Assembly (NCBI RefSeq): GCF_024347495.1
Contig: NZ_AP025490.1
Coordinates: forward strand, 1,550,001 to 1,614,000
Reading direction: 5' to 3'
Length of the DNA: 64,000 nt
Source of the DNA: Vibrio gallaecicus
GTDB taxonomy: Bacteria; Pseudomonadota; Gammaproteobacteria; Enterobacterales; Vibrionaceae
Part shown: piece after piece, positions 26,401 to 41,400 of the stretch
How positions within the stretch are numbered: position 1 is the first letter of the stretch
Layout: each line of letters opens with the position of its first letter
Notes under the pieces: model-generated
What the model saw: the letters and a program-made list of their open reading frames with translations, nothing else
The model's database searches: none
What the model was told of the DNA's origin: nothing
Translations under genes and position numbers: made by a program

Positions 26401-29400
26401 AAGGTGATACGGTGACGTTGACGGTGAACGGCAACTCAACCGATTACACAGGCACGGTGAAAGCGGATGGCACTTACAGCATCAATGTACCGGGCAGCGA
26501 GTTAGTTGCGGATGCGGACAGCACCATCGTGGCGAGCGTGAGTGGCACCGATGAAGCGGGCAACCCGTTCACGGCGACGACCGAAACCAGCGGAGACAAC
26601 AAAGACGGTGGTTACGAGGTTGATACGGGTATCAGCAAACCGACCATCGATCTGGTTGCGTCGAGCGACAGCGGCAAAGAAGACGCTCACGGCAGCGACA
26701 CAGACAACCTGACCAACGATACGACGCCAACCTTCACGTTCGGCAACATCGATGATGATGTTGAGAAAGTGGAAGTGTTCAACGGCACGACCTTGCTGGG
26801 TGAAGCGGTTAAAGTTGAGGGCGTGTGGACCTTCACGGCGACAGACGGTCAGCTGACAGAAGGTGCGAACAGCATCACGGTGAAAGCGACGGACGATGCG
26901 GGTAATAGCGACACATCAGACGCACTCGCAGTGACCATCGATACCGACGCGGCGGCGACCATCACAATCGATGATGATATCGCAGGCGACGACATCGTGA
27001 ACGCAGCGGAAGCGGCTGGTGACGTGACCATTACGGGTACCGTGGGTGGCGACGCGAAAGAAGGTGATACGGTGACGTTGACGGTGAACGGCAACTCAAC
27101 CGATTACACAGGCACGGTGAAAGCGGATGGCACTTACAGCATCAATGTACCGGGCAGCGAGTTAGTTGCGGATGCGGACAGCACCATCGTGGCGAGCGTG
27201 AGTGGCACCGATGAAGCGGGCAACCCGTTCACGGCGACGACCGAAACCAGCGGAGACAACAAAGACGGTGGTTACGAGGTTGATACGGGTATCAGCAAAC
27301 CGACCATCGATCTGGTTGCGTCGAGCGACAGCGGCAAAGAAGACGCTCACGGCAGCGACACAGACAACCTGACCAACGATACGACGCCAACCTTCACGTT
27401 CGGCAACATCGATGATGATGTTGAGAAAGTGGAAGTGTTCAACGGCACGACCTTGCTGGGTGAAGCGGTTAAAGTTGAGGGCGTGTGGACCTTCACGGCG
27501 ACAGACGGTCAGCTGACAGAAGGTGCGAACAGCATCACGGTGAAAGCGACGGACGATGCGGGTAATAGCGACACATCAGACGCACTCGCAGTGACCATCG
27601 ATACCGACGCGGCGGCGACCATCACAATCGATGATGATATCGCAGGCGACGACATCGTGAACGCAGCGGAAGCGGCTGGTGACGTGACCATTACGGGTAC
27701 CGTGGGTGGCGACGCGAAAGAAGGTGATACGGTGACGTTGACGGTGAACGGCAACTCAACCGATTACACAGGCACGGTGAAAGCGGATGGCACTTACAGC
27801 ATCAATGTACCGGGCAGCGAGTTAGTTGCGGATGCGGACAGCACCATCGTGGCGAGCGTGAGTGGCACCGATGAAGCGGGCAACCCGTTCACGGCGACGA
27901 CCGAAACCAGCGGAGACAACAAAGACGGTGGTTACGAGGTTGATACGGGTATCAGCAAACCGACCATCGATCTGGTTGCGTCGAGCGACAGCGGCAAAGA
28001 AGACGCTCACGGCAGCGACACAGACAACCTGACCAACGATACGACGCCAACCTTCACGTTCGGCAACATCGATGATGATGTTGAGAAAGTGGAAGTGTTC
28101 AACGGCACGACCTTGCTGGGTGAAGCGGTTAAAGTTGAGGGCGTGTGGACCTTCACGGCGACAGACGGTCAGCTGACAGAAGGTGCGAACAGCATCACGG
28201 TGAAAGCGACGGACGATGCGGGTAATAGCGACACATCAGACGCACTCGCAGTGACCATCGATACCGACGCGGCGGCGACCATCACAATCGATGATGATAT
28301 CGCAGGCGACGACATCGTGAACGCAGCGGAAGCGGCTGGTGACGTGACCATTACGGGTACCGTGGGTGGCGACGCGAAAGAAGGTGATACGGTGACGTTG
28401 ACGGTGAACGGCAACTCAACCGATTACACAGGCACGGTGAAAGCGGATGGCACTTACAGCATCAATGTACCGGGCAGCGAGTTAGTTGCGGATGCGGACA
28501 GCACCATCGTGGCGAGCGTGAGTGGCACCGATGAAGCGGGCAACCCGTTCACGGCGACGACCGAAACCAGCGGAGACAACAAAGACGGTGGTTACGAGGT
28601 TGATACGGGTATCAGCAAACCGACCATCGATCTGGTTGCGTCGAGCGACAGCGGCAAAGAAGACGCTCACGGCAGCGACACAGACAACCTGACCAACGAT
28701 ACGACGCCAACCTTCACGTTCGGCAACATCGATGATGATGTTGAGAAAGTGGAAGTGTTCAACGGCACGACCTTGCTGGGTGAAGCGGTTAAAGTTGAGG
28801 GCGTGTGGACCTTCACGGCGACAGACGGTCAGCTGACAGAAGGTGCGAACAGCATCACGGTGAAAGCGACGGACGATGCGGGTAATAGCGACACATCAGA
28901 CGCACTCGCAGTGACCATCGATACCGACGCGGCGGCGACCATCACAATCGATGATGATATCGCAGGCGACGACATCGTGAACGCAGCGGAAGCGGCTGGT
29001 GACGTGACCATTACGGGTACCGTGGGTGGCGACGCGAAAGAAGGTGATACGGTGACGTTGACGGTGAACGGCAACTCAACCGATTACACAGGCACGGTGA
29101 AAGCGGATGGCACTTACAGCATCAATGTACCGGGCAGCGAGTTAGTTGCGGATGCGGACAGCACCATCGTGGCGAGCGTGAGTGGCACCGATGAAGCGGG
29201 CAACCCGTTCACGGCGACGACCGAAACCAGCGGAGACAACAAAGACGGTGGTTACGAGGTTGATACGGGTATCAGCAAACCGACCATCGATCTGGTTGCG
29301 TCGAGCGACAGCGGCAAAGAAGACGCTCACGGCAGCGACACAGACAACCTGACCAACGATACGACGCCAACCTTCACGTTCGGCAACATCGATGATGATG

Positions 29401-32400
29401 TTGAGAAAGTGGAAGTGTTCAACGGCACGACCTTGCTGGGTGAAGCGGTTAAAGTTGAGGGCGTGTGGACCTTCACGGCGACAGACGGTCAGCTGACAGA
29501 AGGTGCGAACAGCATCACGGTGAAAGCGACGGACGATGCGGGTAATAGCGACACATCAGACGCACTCGCAGTGACCATCGATACCGACGCGGCGGCGACC
29601 ATCACAATCGATGATGATATCGCAGGCGACGACATCGTGAACGCAGCGGAAGCGGCTGGTGACGTGACCATTACGGGTACCGTGGGTGGCGACGCGAAAG
29701 AAGGTGATACGGTGACGTTGACGGTGAACGGCAACTCAACCGATTACACAGGCACGGTGAAAGCGGATGGCACTTACAGCATCAATGTACCGGGCAGCGA
29801 GTTAGTTGCGGATGCGGACAGCACCATCGTGGCGAGCGTGAGTGGCACCGATGAAGCGGGCAACCCGTTCACGGCGACGACCGAAACCAGCGGAGACAAC
29901 AAAGACGGTGGTTACGAGGTTGATACGGGTATCAGCAAACCGACCATCGATCTGGTTGCGTCGAGCGACAGCGGCAAAGAAGACGCTCACGGCAGCGACA
30001 CAGACAACCTGACCAACGATACGACGCCAACCTTCACGTTCGGCAACATCGATGATGATGTTGAGAAAGTGGAAGTGTTCAACGGCACGACCTTGCTGGG
30101 TGAAGCGGTTAAAGTTGAGGGCGTGTGGACCTTCACGGCGACAGACGGTCAGCTGACAGAAGGTGCGAACAGCATCACGGTGAAAGCGACGGACGATGCG
30201 GGTAATAGCGACACATCAGACGCACTCGCAGTGACCATCGATACCGACGCGGCGGCGACCATCACAATCGATGATGATATCGCAGGCGACGACATCGTGA
30301 ACGCAGCGGAAGCGGCTGGTGACGTGACCATTACGGGTACCGTGGGTGGCGACGCGAAAGAAGGTGATACGGTGACGTTGACGGTGAACGGCAACTCAAC
30401 CGATTACACAGGCACGGTGAAAGCGGATGGCACTTACAGCATCAATGTACCGGGCAGCGAGTTAGTTGCGGATGCGGACAGCACCATCGTGGCGAGCGTG
30501 AGTGGCACCGATGAAGCGGGCAACCCGTTCACGGCGACGACCGAAACCAGCGGAGACAACAAAGACGGTGGTTACGAGGTTGATACGGGTATCAGCAAAC
30601 CGACCATCGATCTGGTTGCGTCGAGCGACAGCGGCAAAGAAGACGCTCACGGCAGCGACACAGACAACCTGACCAACGATACGACGCCAACCTTCACGTT
30701 CGGCAACATCGATGATGATGTTGAGAAAGTGGAAGTGTTCAACGGCACGACCTTGCTGGGTGAAGCGGTTAAAGTTGAGGGCGTGTGGACCTTCACGGCG
30801 ACAGACGGTCAGCTGACAGAAGGTGCGAACAGCATCACGGTGAAAGCGACGGACGATGCGGGTAATAGCGACACATCAGACGCACTCGCAGTGACCATCG
30901 ATACCGACGCGGCGGCGACCATCACAATCGATGATGATATCGCAGGCGACGACATCGTGAACGCAGCGGAAGCGGCTGGTGACGTGACCATTACGGGTAC
31001 CGTGGGTGGCGACGCGAAAGAAGGTGATACGGTGACGTTGACGGTGAACGGCAACTCAACCGATTACACAGGCACGGTGAAAGCGGATGGCACTTACAGC
31101 ATCAATGTACCGGGCAGCGAGTTAGTTGCGGATGCGGACAGCACCATCGTGGCGAGCGTGAGTGGCACCGATGAAGCGGGCAACCCGTTCACGGCGACGA
31201 CCGAAACCAGCGGAGACAACAAAGACGGTGGTTACGAGGTTGATACGGGTATCAGCAAACCGACCATCGATCTGGTTGCGTCGAGCGACAGCGGCAAAGA
31301 AGACGCTCACGGCAGCGACACAGACAACCTGACCAACGATACGACGCCAACCTTCACGTTCGGCAACATCGATGATGATGTTGAGAAAGTGGAAGTGTTC
31401 AACGGCACGACCTTGCTGGGTGAAGCGGTTAAAGTTGAGGGCGTGTGGACCTTCACGGCGACAGACGGTCAGCTGACAGAAGGTGCGAACAGCATCACGG
31501 TGAAAGCGACGGACGATGCGGGTAATAGCGACACATCAGACGCACTCGCAGTGACCATCGATACCGACGCGGCGGCGACCATCACAATCGATGATGATAT
31601 CGCAGGCGACGACATCGTGAACGCAGCGGAAGCGGCTGGTGACGTGACCATTACGGGTACCGTGGGTGGCGACGCGAAAGAAGGTGATACGGTGACGTTG
31701 ACGGTGAACGGCAACTCAACCGATTACACAGGCACGGTGAAAGCGGATGGCACTTACAGCATCAATGTACCGGGCAGCGAGTTAGTTGCGGATGCGGACA
31801 GCACCATCGTGGCGAGCGTGAGTGGCACCGATGAAGCGGGCAACCCGTTCACGGCGACGACCGAAACCAGCGGAGACAACAAAGACGGTGGTTACGAGGT
31901 TGATACGGGTATCAGCAAACCGACCATCGATCTGGTTGCGTCGAGCGACAGCGGCAAAGAAGACGCTCACGGCAGCGACACAGACAACCTGACCAACGAT
32001 ACGACGCCAACCTTCACGTTCGGCAACATCGATGATGATGTTGAGAAAGTGGAAGTGTTCAACGGCACGACCTTGCTGGGTGAAGCGGTTAAAGTTGAGG
32101 GCGTGTGGACCTTCACGGCGACAGACGGTCAGCTGACAGAAGGTGCGAACAGCATCACGGTGAAAGCGACGGACGATGCGGGTAATAGCGACACATCAGA
32201 CGCACTCGCAGTGACCATCGATACCGACGCGGCGGCGACCATCACAATCGATGATGATATCGCAGGCGACGACATCGTGAACGCAGCGGAAGCGGCTGGT
32301 GACGTGACCATTACGGGTACCGTGGGTGGCGACGCGAAAGAAGGTGATACGGTGACGTTGACGGTGAACGGCAACTCAACCGATTACACAGGCACGGTGA

Positions 32401-35400
32401 AAGCGGATGGCACTTACAGCATCAATGTACCGGGCAGCGAGTTAGTTGCGGATGCGGACAGCACCATCGTGGCGAGCGTGAGTGGCACCGATGAAGCGGG
32501 CAACCCGTTCACGGCGACGACCGAAACCAGCGGAGACAACAAAGACGGTGGTTACGAGGTTGATACGGGTATCAGCAAACCGACCATCGATCTGGTTGCG
32601 TCGAGCGACAGCGGCAAAGAAGACGCTCACGGCAGCGACACAGACAACCTGACCAACGATACGACGCCAACCTTCACGTTCGGCAACATCGATGATGATG
32701 TTGAGAAAGTGGAAGTGTTCAACGGCACGACCTTGCTGGGTGAAGCGGTTAAAGTTGAGGGCGTGTGGACCTTCACGGCGACAGACGGTCAGCTGACAGA
32801 AGGTGCGAACAGCATCACGGTGAAAGCGACGGACGATGCGGGTAATAGCGACACATCAGACGCACTCGCAGTGACCATCGATACCGACGCGGCGGCGACC
32901 ATCACAATCGATGATGATATCGCAGGCGACGACATCGTGAACGCAGCGGAAGCGGCTGGTGACGTGACCATTACGGGTACCGTGGGTGGCGACGCGAAAG
33001 AAGGTGATACGGTGACGTTGACGGTGAACGGCAACTCAACCGATTACACAGGCACGGTGAAAGCGGATGGCACTTACAGCATCAATGTACCGGGCAGCGA
33101 GTTAGTTGCGGATGCGGACAGCACCATCGTGGCGAGCGTGAGTGGCACCGATGAAGCGGGCAACCCGTTCACGGCGACGACCGAAACCAGCGGAGACAAC
33201 AAAGACGGTGGTTACGAGGTTGATACGGGTATCAGCAAACCGACCATCGATCTGGTTGCGTCGAGCGACAGCGGCAAAGAAGACGCTCACGGCAGCGACA
33301 CAGACAACCTGACCAACGATACGACGCCAACCTTCACGTTCGGCAACATCGATGATGATGTTGAGAAAGTGGAAGTGTTCAACGGCACGACCTTGCTGGG
33401 TGAAGCGGTTAAAGTTGAGGGCGTGTGGACCTTCACGGCGACAGACGGTCAGCTGACAGAAGGTGCGAACAGCATCACGGTGAAAGCGACGGACGATGCG
33501 GGTAATAGCGACACATCAGACGCACTCGCAGTGACCATCGATACCGACGCGGCGGCGACCATCACAATCGATGATGATATCGCAGGCGACGACATCGTGA
33601 ACGCAGCGGAAGCGGCTGGTGACGTGACCATTACGGGTACCGTGGGTGGCGACGCGAAAGAAGGTGATACGGTGACGTTGACGGTGAACGGCAACTCAAC
33701 CGATTACACAGGCACGGTGAAAGCGGATGGCACTTACAGCATCAATGTACCGGGCAGCGAGTTAGTTGCGGATGCGGACAGCACCATCGTGGCGAGCGTG
33801 AGTGGCACCGATGAAGCGGGCAACCCGTTCACGGCGACGACCGAAACCAGCGGAGACAACAAAGACGGTGGTTACGAGGTTGATACGGGTATCAGCAAAC
33901 CGACCATCGATCTGGTTGCGTCGAGCGACAGCGGCAAAGAAGACGCTCACGGCAGCGACACAGACAACCTGACCAACGATACGACGCCAACCTTCACGTT
34001 CGGCAACATCGATGATGATGTTGAGAAAGTGGAAGTGTTCAACGGCACGACCTTGCTGGGTGAAGCGGTTAAAGTTGAGGGCGTGTGGACCTTCACGGCG
34101 ACAGACGGTCAGCTGACAGAAGGTGCGAACAGCATCACGGTGAAAGCGACGGACGATGCGGGTAATAGCGACACATCAGACGCACTCGCAGTGACCATCG
34201 ATACCGACGCGGCGGCGACCATCACAATCGATGATGATATCGCAGGCGACGACATCGTGAACGCAGCGGAAGCGGCTGGTGACGTGACCATTACGGGTAC
34301 CGTGGGTGGCGACGCGAAAGAAGGTGATACGGTGACGTTGACGGTGAACGGCAACTCAACCGATTACACAGGCACGGTGAAAGCGGATGGCACTTACAGC
34401 ATCAATGTACCGGGCAGCGAGTTAGTTGCGGATGCGGACAGCACCATCGTGGCGAGCGTGAGTGGCACCGATGAAGCGGGCAACCCGTTCACGGCGACGA
34501 CCGAAACCAGCGGAGACAACAAAGACGGTGGTTACGAGGTTGATACGGGTATCAGCAAACCGACCATCGATCTGGTTGCGTCGAGCGACAGCGGCAAAGA
34601 AGACGCTCACGGCAGCGACACAGACAACCTGACCAACGATACGACGCCAACCTTCACGTTCGGCAACATCGATGATGATGTTGAGAAAGTGGAAGTGTTC
34701 AACGGCACGACCTTGCTGGGTGAAGCGGTTAAAGTTGAGGGCGTGTGGACCTTCACGGCGACAGACGGTCAGCTGACAGAAGGTGCGAACAGCATCACGG
34801 TGAAAGCGACGGACGATGCGGGTAATAGCGACACATCAGACGCACTCGCAGTGACCATCGATACCGACGCGGCGGCGACCATCACAATCGATGATGATAT
34901 CGCAGGCGACGACATCGTGAACGCAGCGGAAGCGGCTGGTGACGTGACCATTACGGGTACCGTGGGTGGCGACGCGAAAGAAGGTGATACGGTGACGTTG
35001 ACGGTGAACGGCAACTCAACCGATTACACAGGCACGGTGAAAGCGGATGGCACTTACAGCATCAATGTACCGGGCAGCGAGTTAGTTGCGGATGCGGACA
35101 GCACCATCGTGGCGAGCGTGAGTGGCACCGATGAAGCGGGCAACCCGTTCACGGCGACGACCGAAACCAGCGGAGACAACAAAGACGGTGGTTACGAGGT
35201 TGATACGGGTATCAGCAAACCGACCATCGATCTGGTTGCGTCGAGCGACAGCGGCAAAGAAGACGCTCACGGCAGCGACACAGACAACCTGACCAACGAT
35301 ACGACGCCAACCTTCACGTTCGGCAACATCGATGATGATGTTGAGAAAGTGGAAGTGTTCAACGGCACGACCTTGCTGGGTGAAGCGGTTAAAGTTGAGG

Positions 35401-38400
35401 GCGTGTGGACCTTCACGGCGACAGACGGTCAGCTGACAGAAGGTGCGAACAGCATCACGGTGAAAGCGACGGACGATGCGGGTAATAGCGACACATCAGA
35501 CGCACTCGCAGTGACCATCGATACCGACGCGGCGGCGACCATCACAATCGATGATGATATCGCAGGCGACGACATCGTGAACGCAGCGGAAGCGGCTGGT
35601 GACGTGACCATTACGGGTACCGTGGGTGGCGACGCGAAAGAAGGTGATACGGTGACGTTGACGGTGAACGGCAACTCAACCGATTACACAGGCACGGTGA
35701 AAGCGGATGGCACTTACAGCATCAATGTACCGGGCAGCGAGTTAGTTGCGGATGCGGACAGCACCATCGTGGCGAGCGTGAGTGGCACCGATGAAGCGGG
35801 CAACCCGTTCACGGCGACGACCGAAACCAGCGGAGACAACAAAGACGGTGGTTACGAGGTTGATACGGGTATCAGCAAACCGACCATCGATCTGGTTGCG
35901 TCGAGCGACAGCGGCAAAGAAGACGCTCACGGCAGCGACACAGACAACCTGACCAACGATACGACGCCAACCTTCACGTTCGGCAACATCGATGATGATG
36001 TTGAGAAAGTGGAAGTGTTCAACGGCACGACCTTGCTGGGTGAAGCGGTTAAAGTTGAGGGCGTGTGGACCTTCACGGCGACAGACGGTCAGCTGACAGA
36101 AGGTGCGAACAGCATCACGGTGAAAGCGACGGACGATGCGGGTAATAGCGACACATCAGACGCACTCGCAGTGACCATCGATACCGACGCGGCGGCGACC
36201 ATCACAATCGATGATGATATCGCAGGCGACGACATCGTGAACGCAGCGGAAGCGGCTGGTGACGTGACCATTACGGGTACCGTGGGTGGCGACGCGAAAG
36301 AAGGTGATACGGTGACGTTGACGGTGAACGGCAACTCAACCGATTACACAGGCACGGTGAAAGCGGATGGCACTTACAGCATCAATGTACCGGGCAGCGA
36401 GTTAGTTGCGGATGCGGACAGCACCATCGTGGCGAGCGTGAGTGGCACCGATGAAGCGGGCAACCCGTTCACGGCGACGACCGAAACCAGCGGAGACAAC
36501 AAAGACGGTGGTTACGAGGTTGATACGGGTATCAGCAAACCGACCATCGATCTGGTTGCGTCGAGCGACAGCGGCAAAGAAGACGCTCACGGCAGCGACA
36601 CAGACAACCTGACCAACGATACGACGCCAACCTTCACGTTCGGCAACATCGATGATGATGTTGAGAAAGTGGAAGTGTTCAACGGCACGACCTTGCTGGG
36701 TGAAGCGGTTAAAGTTGAGGGCGTGTGGACCTTCACGGCGACAGACGGTCAGCTGACAGAAGGTGCGAACAGCATCACGGTGAAAGCGACGGACGATGCG
36801 GGTAATAGCGCGACGTCGACCGAGCTTGAAGTCATCATCGATACCGAAGCGGGAGCTGGTATCGATATCGATCAAGTGACTGGTGATGGGATTGTTAATG
36901 CTGAAGAAGCGTCATCTGATCAAGAGATAACAGGTAAAGTTTCTGGTGATGCAAGTGAAGGGGATATTGTACTTATTTATTTGGGAGTTGGAGGTAGCAA
37001 AGTTCTTATTGGTTCGACAGAGGTTCTTGCCGACAATACCTTTAAGCTAGTAACTCATGGTTCGAATTTGGTCATGCCTAATCCTGCAGATCTTACTGCA
37101 ACTGTGACTGGAAGTGATGATGCTGGTAACGATTTCGTTGCTTCAAATACAGAACGTTACTTTGTGTTTACTGAGACTCCAGAATCTCCTGTGATTACAA
37201 ATATCTCAGATGATTCTGCAGCTAGTAATTATTCTGAAGTTACATTGGACGGTACGGGTGAGCCTGGCTCAACCATTTTATTATTCGATGAAGACAATAA
37301 TCAGGTGAACGTTGCTCCGATTACAGTAGATAAGGATGGTAATTGGACTACCGATATATCAAACCTGGTATCTACATCTGTTAATGACAATGAGTTCTTT
37401 ACTGCTAAGCAGGTCGACAATTATGGCAATACAAGCGAAGCGTCGAATACTGTTCATTATTACCATGGCGACGCTAATCTAGCTGTACAAGAGGCGACCG
37501 ATGATTTCGTATTGCTTGGTGAAGGTAATGACCAATTCAATGCCACTGAAAATGACATTGACAATAGGTTAATAGTAGATGGCGGAGCCGGTACAGATAC
37601 AGCTGTGTTTGATTTCTCTTTGGACTCTGCTTCAGTGACACTTAATGCAGATGGTTCAGTGTCAATCACCGAAAACAATGGTGATGTGAATACTTTCATT
37701 GAGTTTGAAAACTTTAACTTTACTGATGGCGGTAAAACTGTTGAAGAGCTATTTGCTCCTTCGGTCGTTATCGTAAAAGATGAAGACGATATTATTAACA
37801 GTGATAGATCTGTAGTTTCATACAATGTGTTATTGCCTGCTGGTGCCCTAGTCGGTGCTACCTTGACGGTTCAAGTCGAAGGGCAACAGATTGAGACTAA
37901 AGTTCTTACTCAAGCTGATATAAATTCTGGGTCTTTATCTTTTGATGTTGATATGGGTACGGTTGTAGACGGTGAACTGAATATTGTTGCTGAGTTAACA
38001 TATCAAGATCAACCTGCAGGTACTCAGTTTATTGGGAGTGATGCGTTATCTACCAATATCGACCCTAGTGCTTCTAGCTTTAGTGTTGATTTAGGTACAG
38101 AGCAGTCAGCACAGTTCATGTTCGATTCTCACGTAAGTGATGCTGAGGATGATTTAAGCAGTACTGATAGTAAAGATGTTCAACTTTCGATTATTGTTCT
38201 TCCTGAGCTTGGTTCTTTATATGTGGTTGATGGTGATACTCGTACATTGGTTGATGAAAATACAGTTCTAACTGAAGACACCCAAATCGAATATGTACTT
38301 GATGAGACCATAAACTCAGACCTGTCTTTTGATGCGTCTGAAGATTTTAATAACATTAGTGGTTCAGAGACGACCTATACATTGGGCAGCGGTGTAATCA

Positions 38401-41400
38401 TTTCTGGTGGTCGTTTCGATGGAGATAGACCGGATTCATCTAGCACATTAACACCTGAAACTTTGCATTATGATAATGTTGTTAATGAGTCAGGGTTAGG
38501 TGTAGGTGATAAAGAGCTTGACGTTTCAACTAAGGATTATATCTCTATAGACTTTACTAAGGTTGGTGATCCTAACGCCACTGAGGTAACAGTAACTGAG
38601 GTTAATATCGATTTTGGCAGTGTCTGGGCTCACTATGCCGACAACAATGATGCTGATGCTGAGATACAAGTTATCTTATTTAAAGATGGTGTTCAGGTAG
38701 GCAACGACCCTTACATCTTTGATGATGATACTAATTCTGCCGTTTATGATGGAAGTGGTGAATTCACTGCAAATATCCAGCTTGATGGTGGGTTTGATGA
38801 GATTCGTGTATATACAGTTAATGGGGACCAATCAAATGGTTCGAACTCTAATATCACATTGCAAGGTGTTGAAGTTGTAGATGCGATTGTTTCTGAAAAA
38901 ATCACCTATGAAGCTACAGATAGTGACAAAGGAACCGATACTGGTGTTATAACCATTTCAACTTCAAGCACACAGGATTCAACAAATAAAGCACCAGTTT
39001 TGAATGACTCTCAGTTTGATGCTTCTAACGAAGATCAAGTGGTTAGTTTGTCTCTGGATAAGCTTAATATTACCGATGCTGATGGAGACCAGACATTTAT
39101 TACAGATGTAAAGGTTGACCCATCTTATGGTTCGGTTCAGCTTGTAATAGATTCAGAAGGGGAAGTGACCTCAGCAGAGTTTACACCGGCTTCGGATAAA
39201 CATTTTGATAGCGTACCGTTTACAGTTACTGTTTCAGATGGAGTCAAATCTACTGAAGGTACTGCAACACTTGCGGTAAATGCTGTAGCCGATAAACCTA
39301 ATGTCACAGTAGTATTTGGGGATGCTTCAAATGTTGTAATTAGTGATGCACTGCATACTAAGCTCGTTAATGCTAACGCTAACACCAGTTTTACTGAGAG
39401 TGATTATGCTGAACTTGGTCATACTGTAATGAATCAATATGATCAAAAAACGGGAACTGTAGGAAATGATTTAATTGTTGGTTCTGATGTAAGCTCTGGT
39501 GATAGTTTGATTGGAGATGCTAATACAAACCCAGGAGGCACCGGTTCTGATATTTTCGTTGGACGTGATGGGGATGATCATATATCTGGCGGTACAGGTT
39601 CTTTGGATGCTGAAAGCGCTATTGATACAGCTGTTTATGAAGGTAACTTTTCTGAATACAATCTAACTTTTGTCGGTGATACGACGACGCTGCATGATTG
39701 GACAATCATTGATAATTTGAATCGCGACACACCGGAGTCGGGCAGTACTGGTGATAAACTGTATCAAATTGAACGTTTAATTTTTGCTGATGCCATTGTT
39801 GAACTGAATGAAGATGGAACATTCAATGTGCTTCAAGATGCTGGATTTACAGTTACAGCTTCTGTTGCTGATACGGACGGAAGTGAGTACCTAGATGAAG
39901 TTAGAATTTCCGGGTTACCAGATTCTGCAGAAATTGTTGATAAAGATACAGGTAATGTTATCGGGGGCTTCGTAACAGTAGGTAATGAATCTGTTTGGGT
40001 CATCGACATTGTAGGAGACACTACGCAACATATTAACTATGACAATCTTGCTGTAAGAGATAGTTCTGGTGAACAGTTAGATATTGATGTTGAAGTTGTT
40101 GCCGTTGATGTGAATGGTTCAACAGCAAGTACTAGTGTTAATGTTGCTGAAACTAACGATGTCATGGCAGATCAAGGTGGTAGTGTTCCAACAACGGTTA
40201 TCTCACTGATTATTGACTCATCTGGTAGTATGGCAAGTACTCCTAGTGGCCTGAGTGACATGAGAATTGAATACGTGCTTCAAGCGTCAATTAATCTCTT
40301 GCAAAACGTCGATTCACAAGAAGGCAGTGAAAAAGTTTGGGTACAACTAATAGACTTTGATTCTGAAGCGACGAATACTGGTTGGAAAACCGTTACGGAA
40401 GCAATAGCTCTTTTGGAGACAGCACAAGAAAAAGTAGATGAAGACGATTATAACGGCATTTTTGATGCAGAAGGCTGGACTTATTATGAAGATGGAGTAG
40501 GAGCTGCAATAGATGGTTATAAGGTTTCTCCTGTGTCTGATTTGCCGTCTGGTCAAACTAATGACGTTGTGTACTTCTTGAGTGATGGTCAAAATAATGG
40601 TAGCTGGGATAGTGATACCAATAGCGATTGGGACAGCTTCATTGTTGATAAAGAGGTAACAGCTGTAGGTGTAGGTAGCTCGGGAAATGTTCCAGTAAGT
40701 GGCCTTACAGAAGTTGCAGGCGCTAATGGAAAAGTTGTCTACATACCAGACTCAACAATTACTACAGAATTACCTAAGCTGCGCCCTACAATCGGCATTG
40801 CAGGTTCTTTGTTACTCTCTTTATCTGGTTTAGATGCAGCAGCAGTAGTAATCGATGAGACTAAAGCTTCTGTAATTCAGAAAGTCGATACTGATGGTAA
40901 TACCATCAACCTGCCAACAGGTTTAACATTTGCTAAAGATACTGTTGGAAATGAACTGGTTGTTGATATTGTCTACGGTGAATTCCGAATTGCACAAGAT
41001 GGTTCGTATTATTTCCAACCATCAAGTGGCGTCACAGAAATTGAAACTGGTAAAGCGGTTGCGTTTGAAATCCTTGTAACTGTAGAAGACAGCCAAGGCG
41101 TTCAGTCACAACAACTCATTACTTTAAACATCAGTCCTAATGGAGAAGTCAACGCTGTTCCTACTTCATCATTTAATGCTTCTACAGGGGATGATCAGTT
41201 CCAAGGTACTGAACAAGATGACATTATCTTAGGTCATGCCGGTAATGATGTACTTCTAGGAGCCGCTGGTGACGATATTTTACTCGGTGGCGACGGTAGC
41301 GATATCTTAATCGGCGGTTTAGGTGATGACATTCTTACTGGTGGCGACGGTGATGATATCTTCAAGTGGGTTGATGAACCTTTGAACAACCATCAAGATG

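Noticed and set aside
7083..36810. Tandem repeats considered as a CRISPR-like or satellite array
   Set aside because: Units are 660 bp, contiguous without spacers and in frame throughout one coding sequence.
7067..36875. Minus-strand frames of 62 and 81 codons in each 660-bp unit, with a 157-codon version at 36402-36875
   Set aside because: Same explanation. They exist only because the sense strand is repeated; the longest one is the antisense of the array edge.
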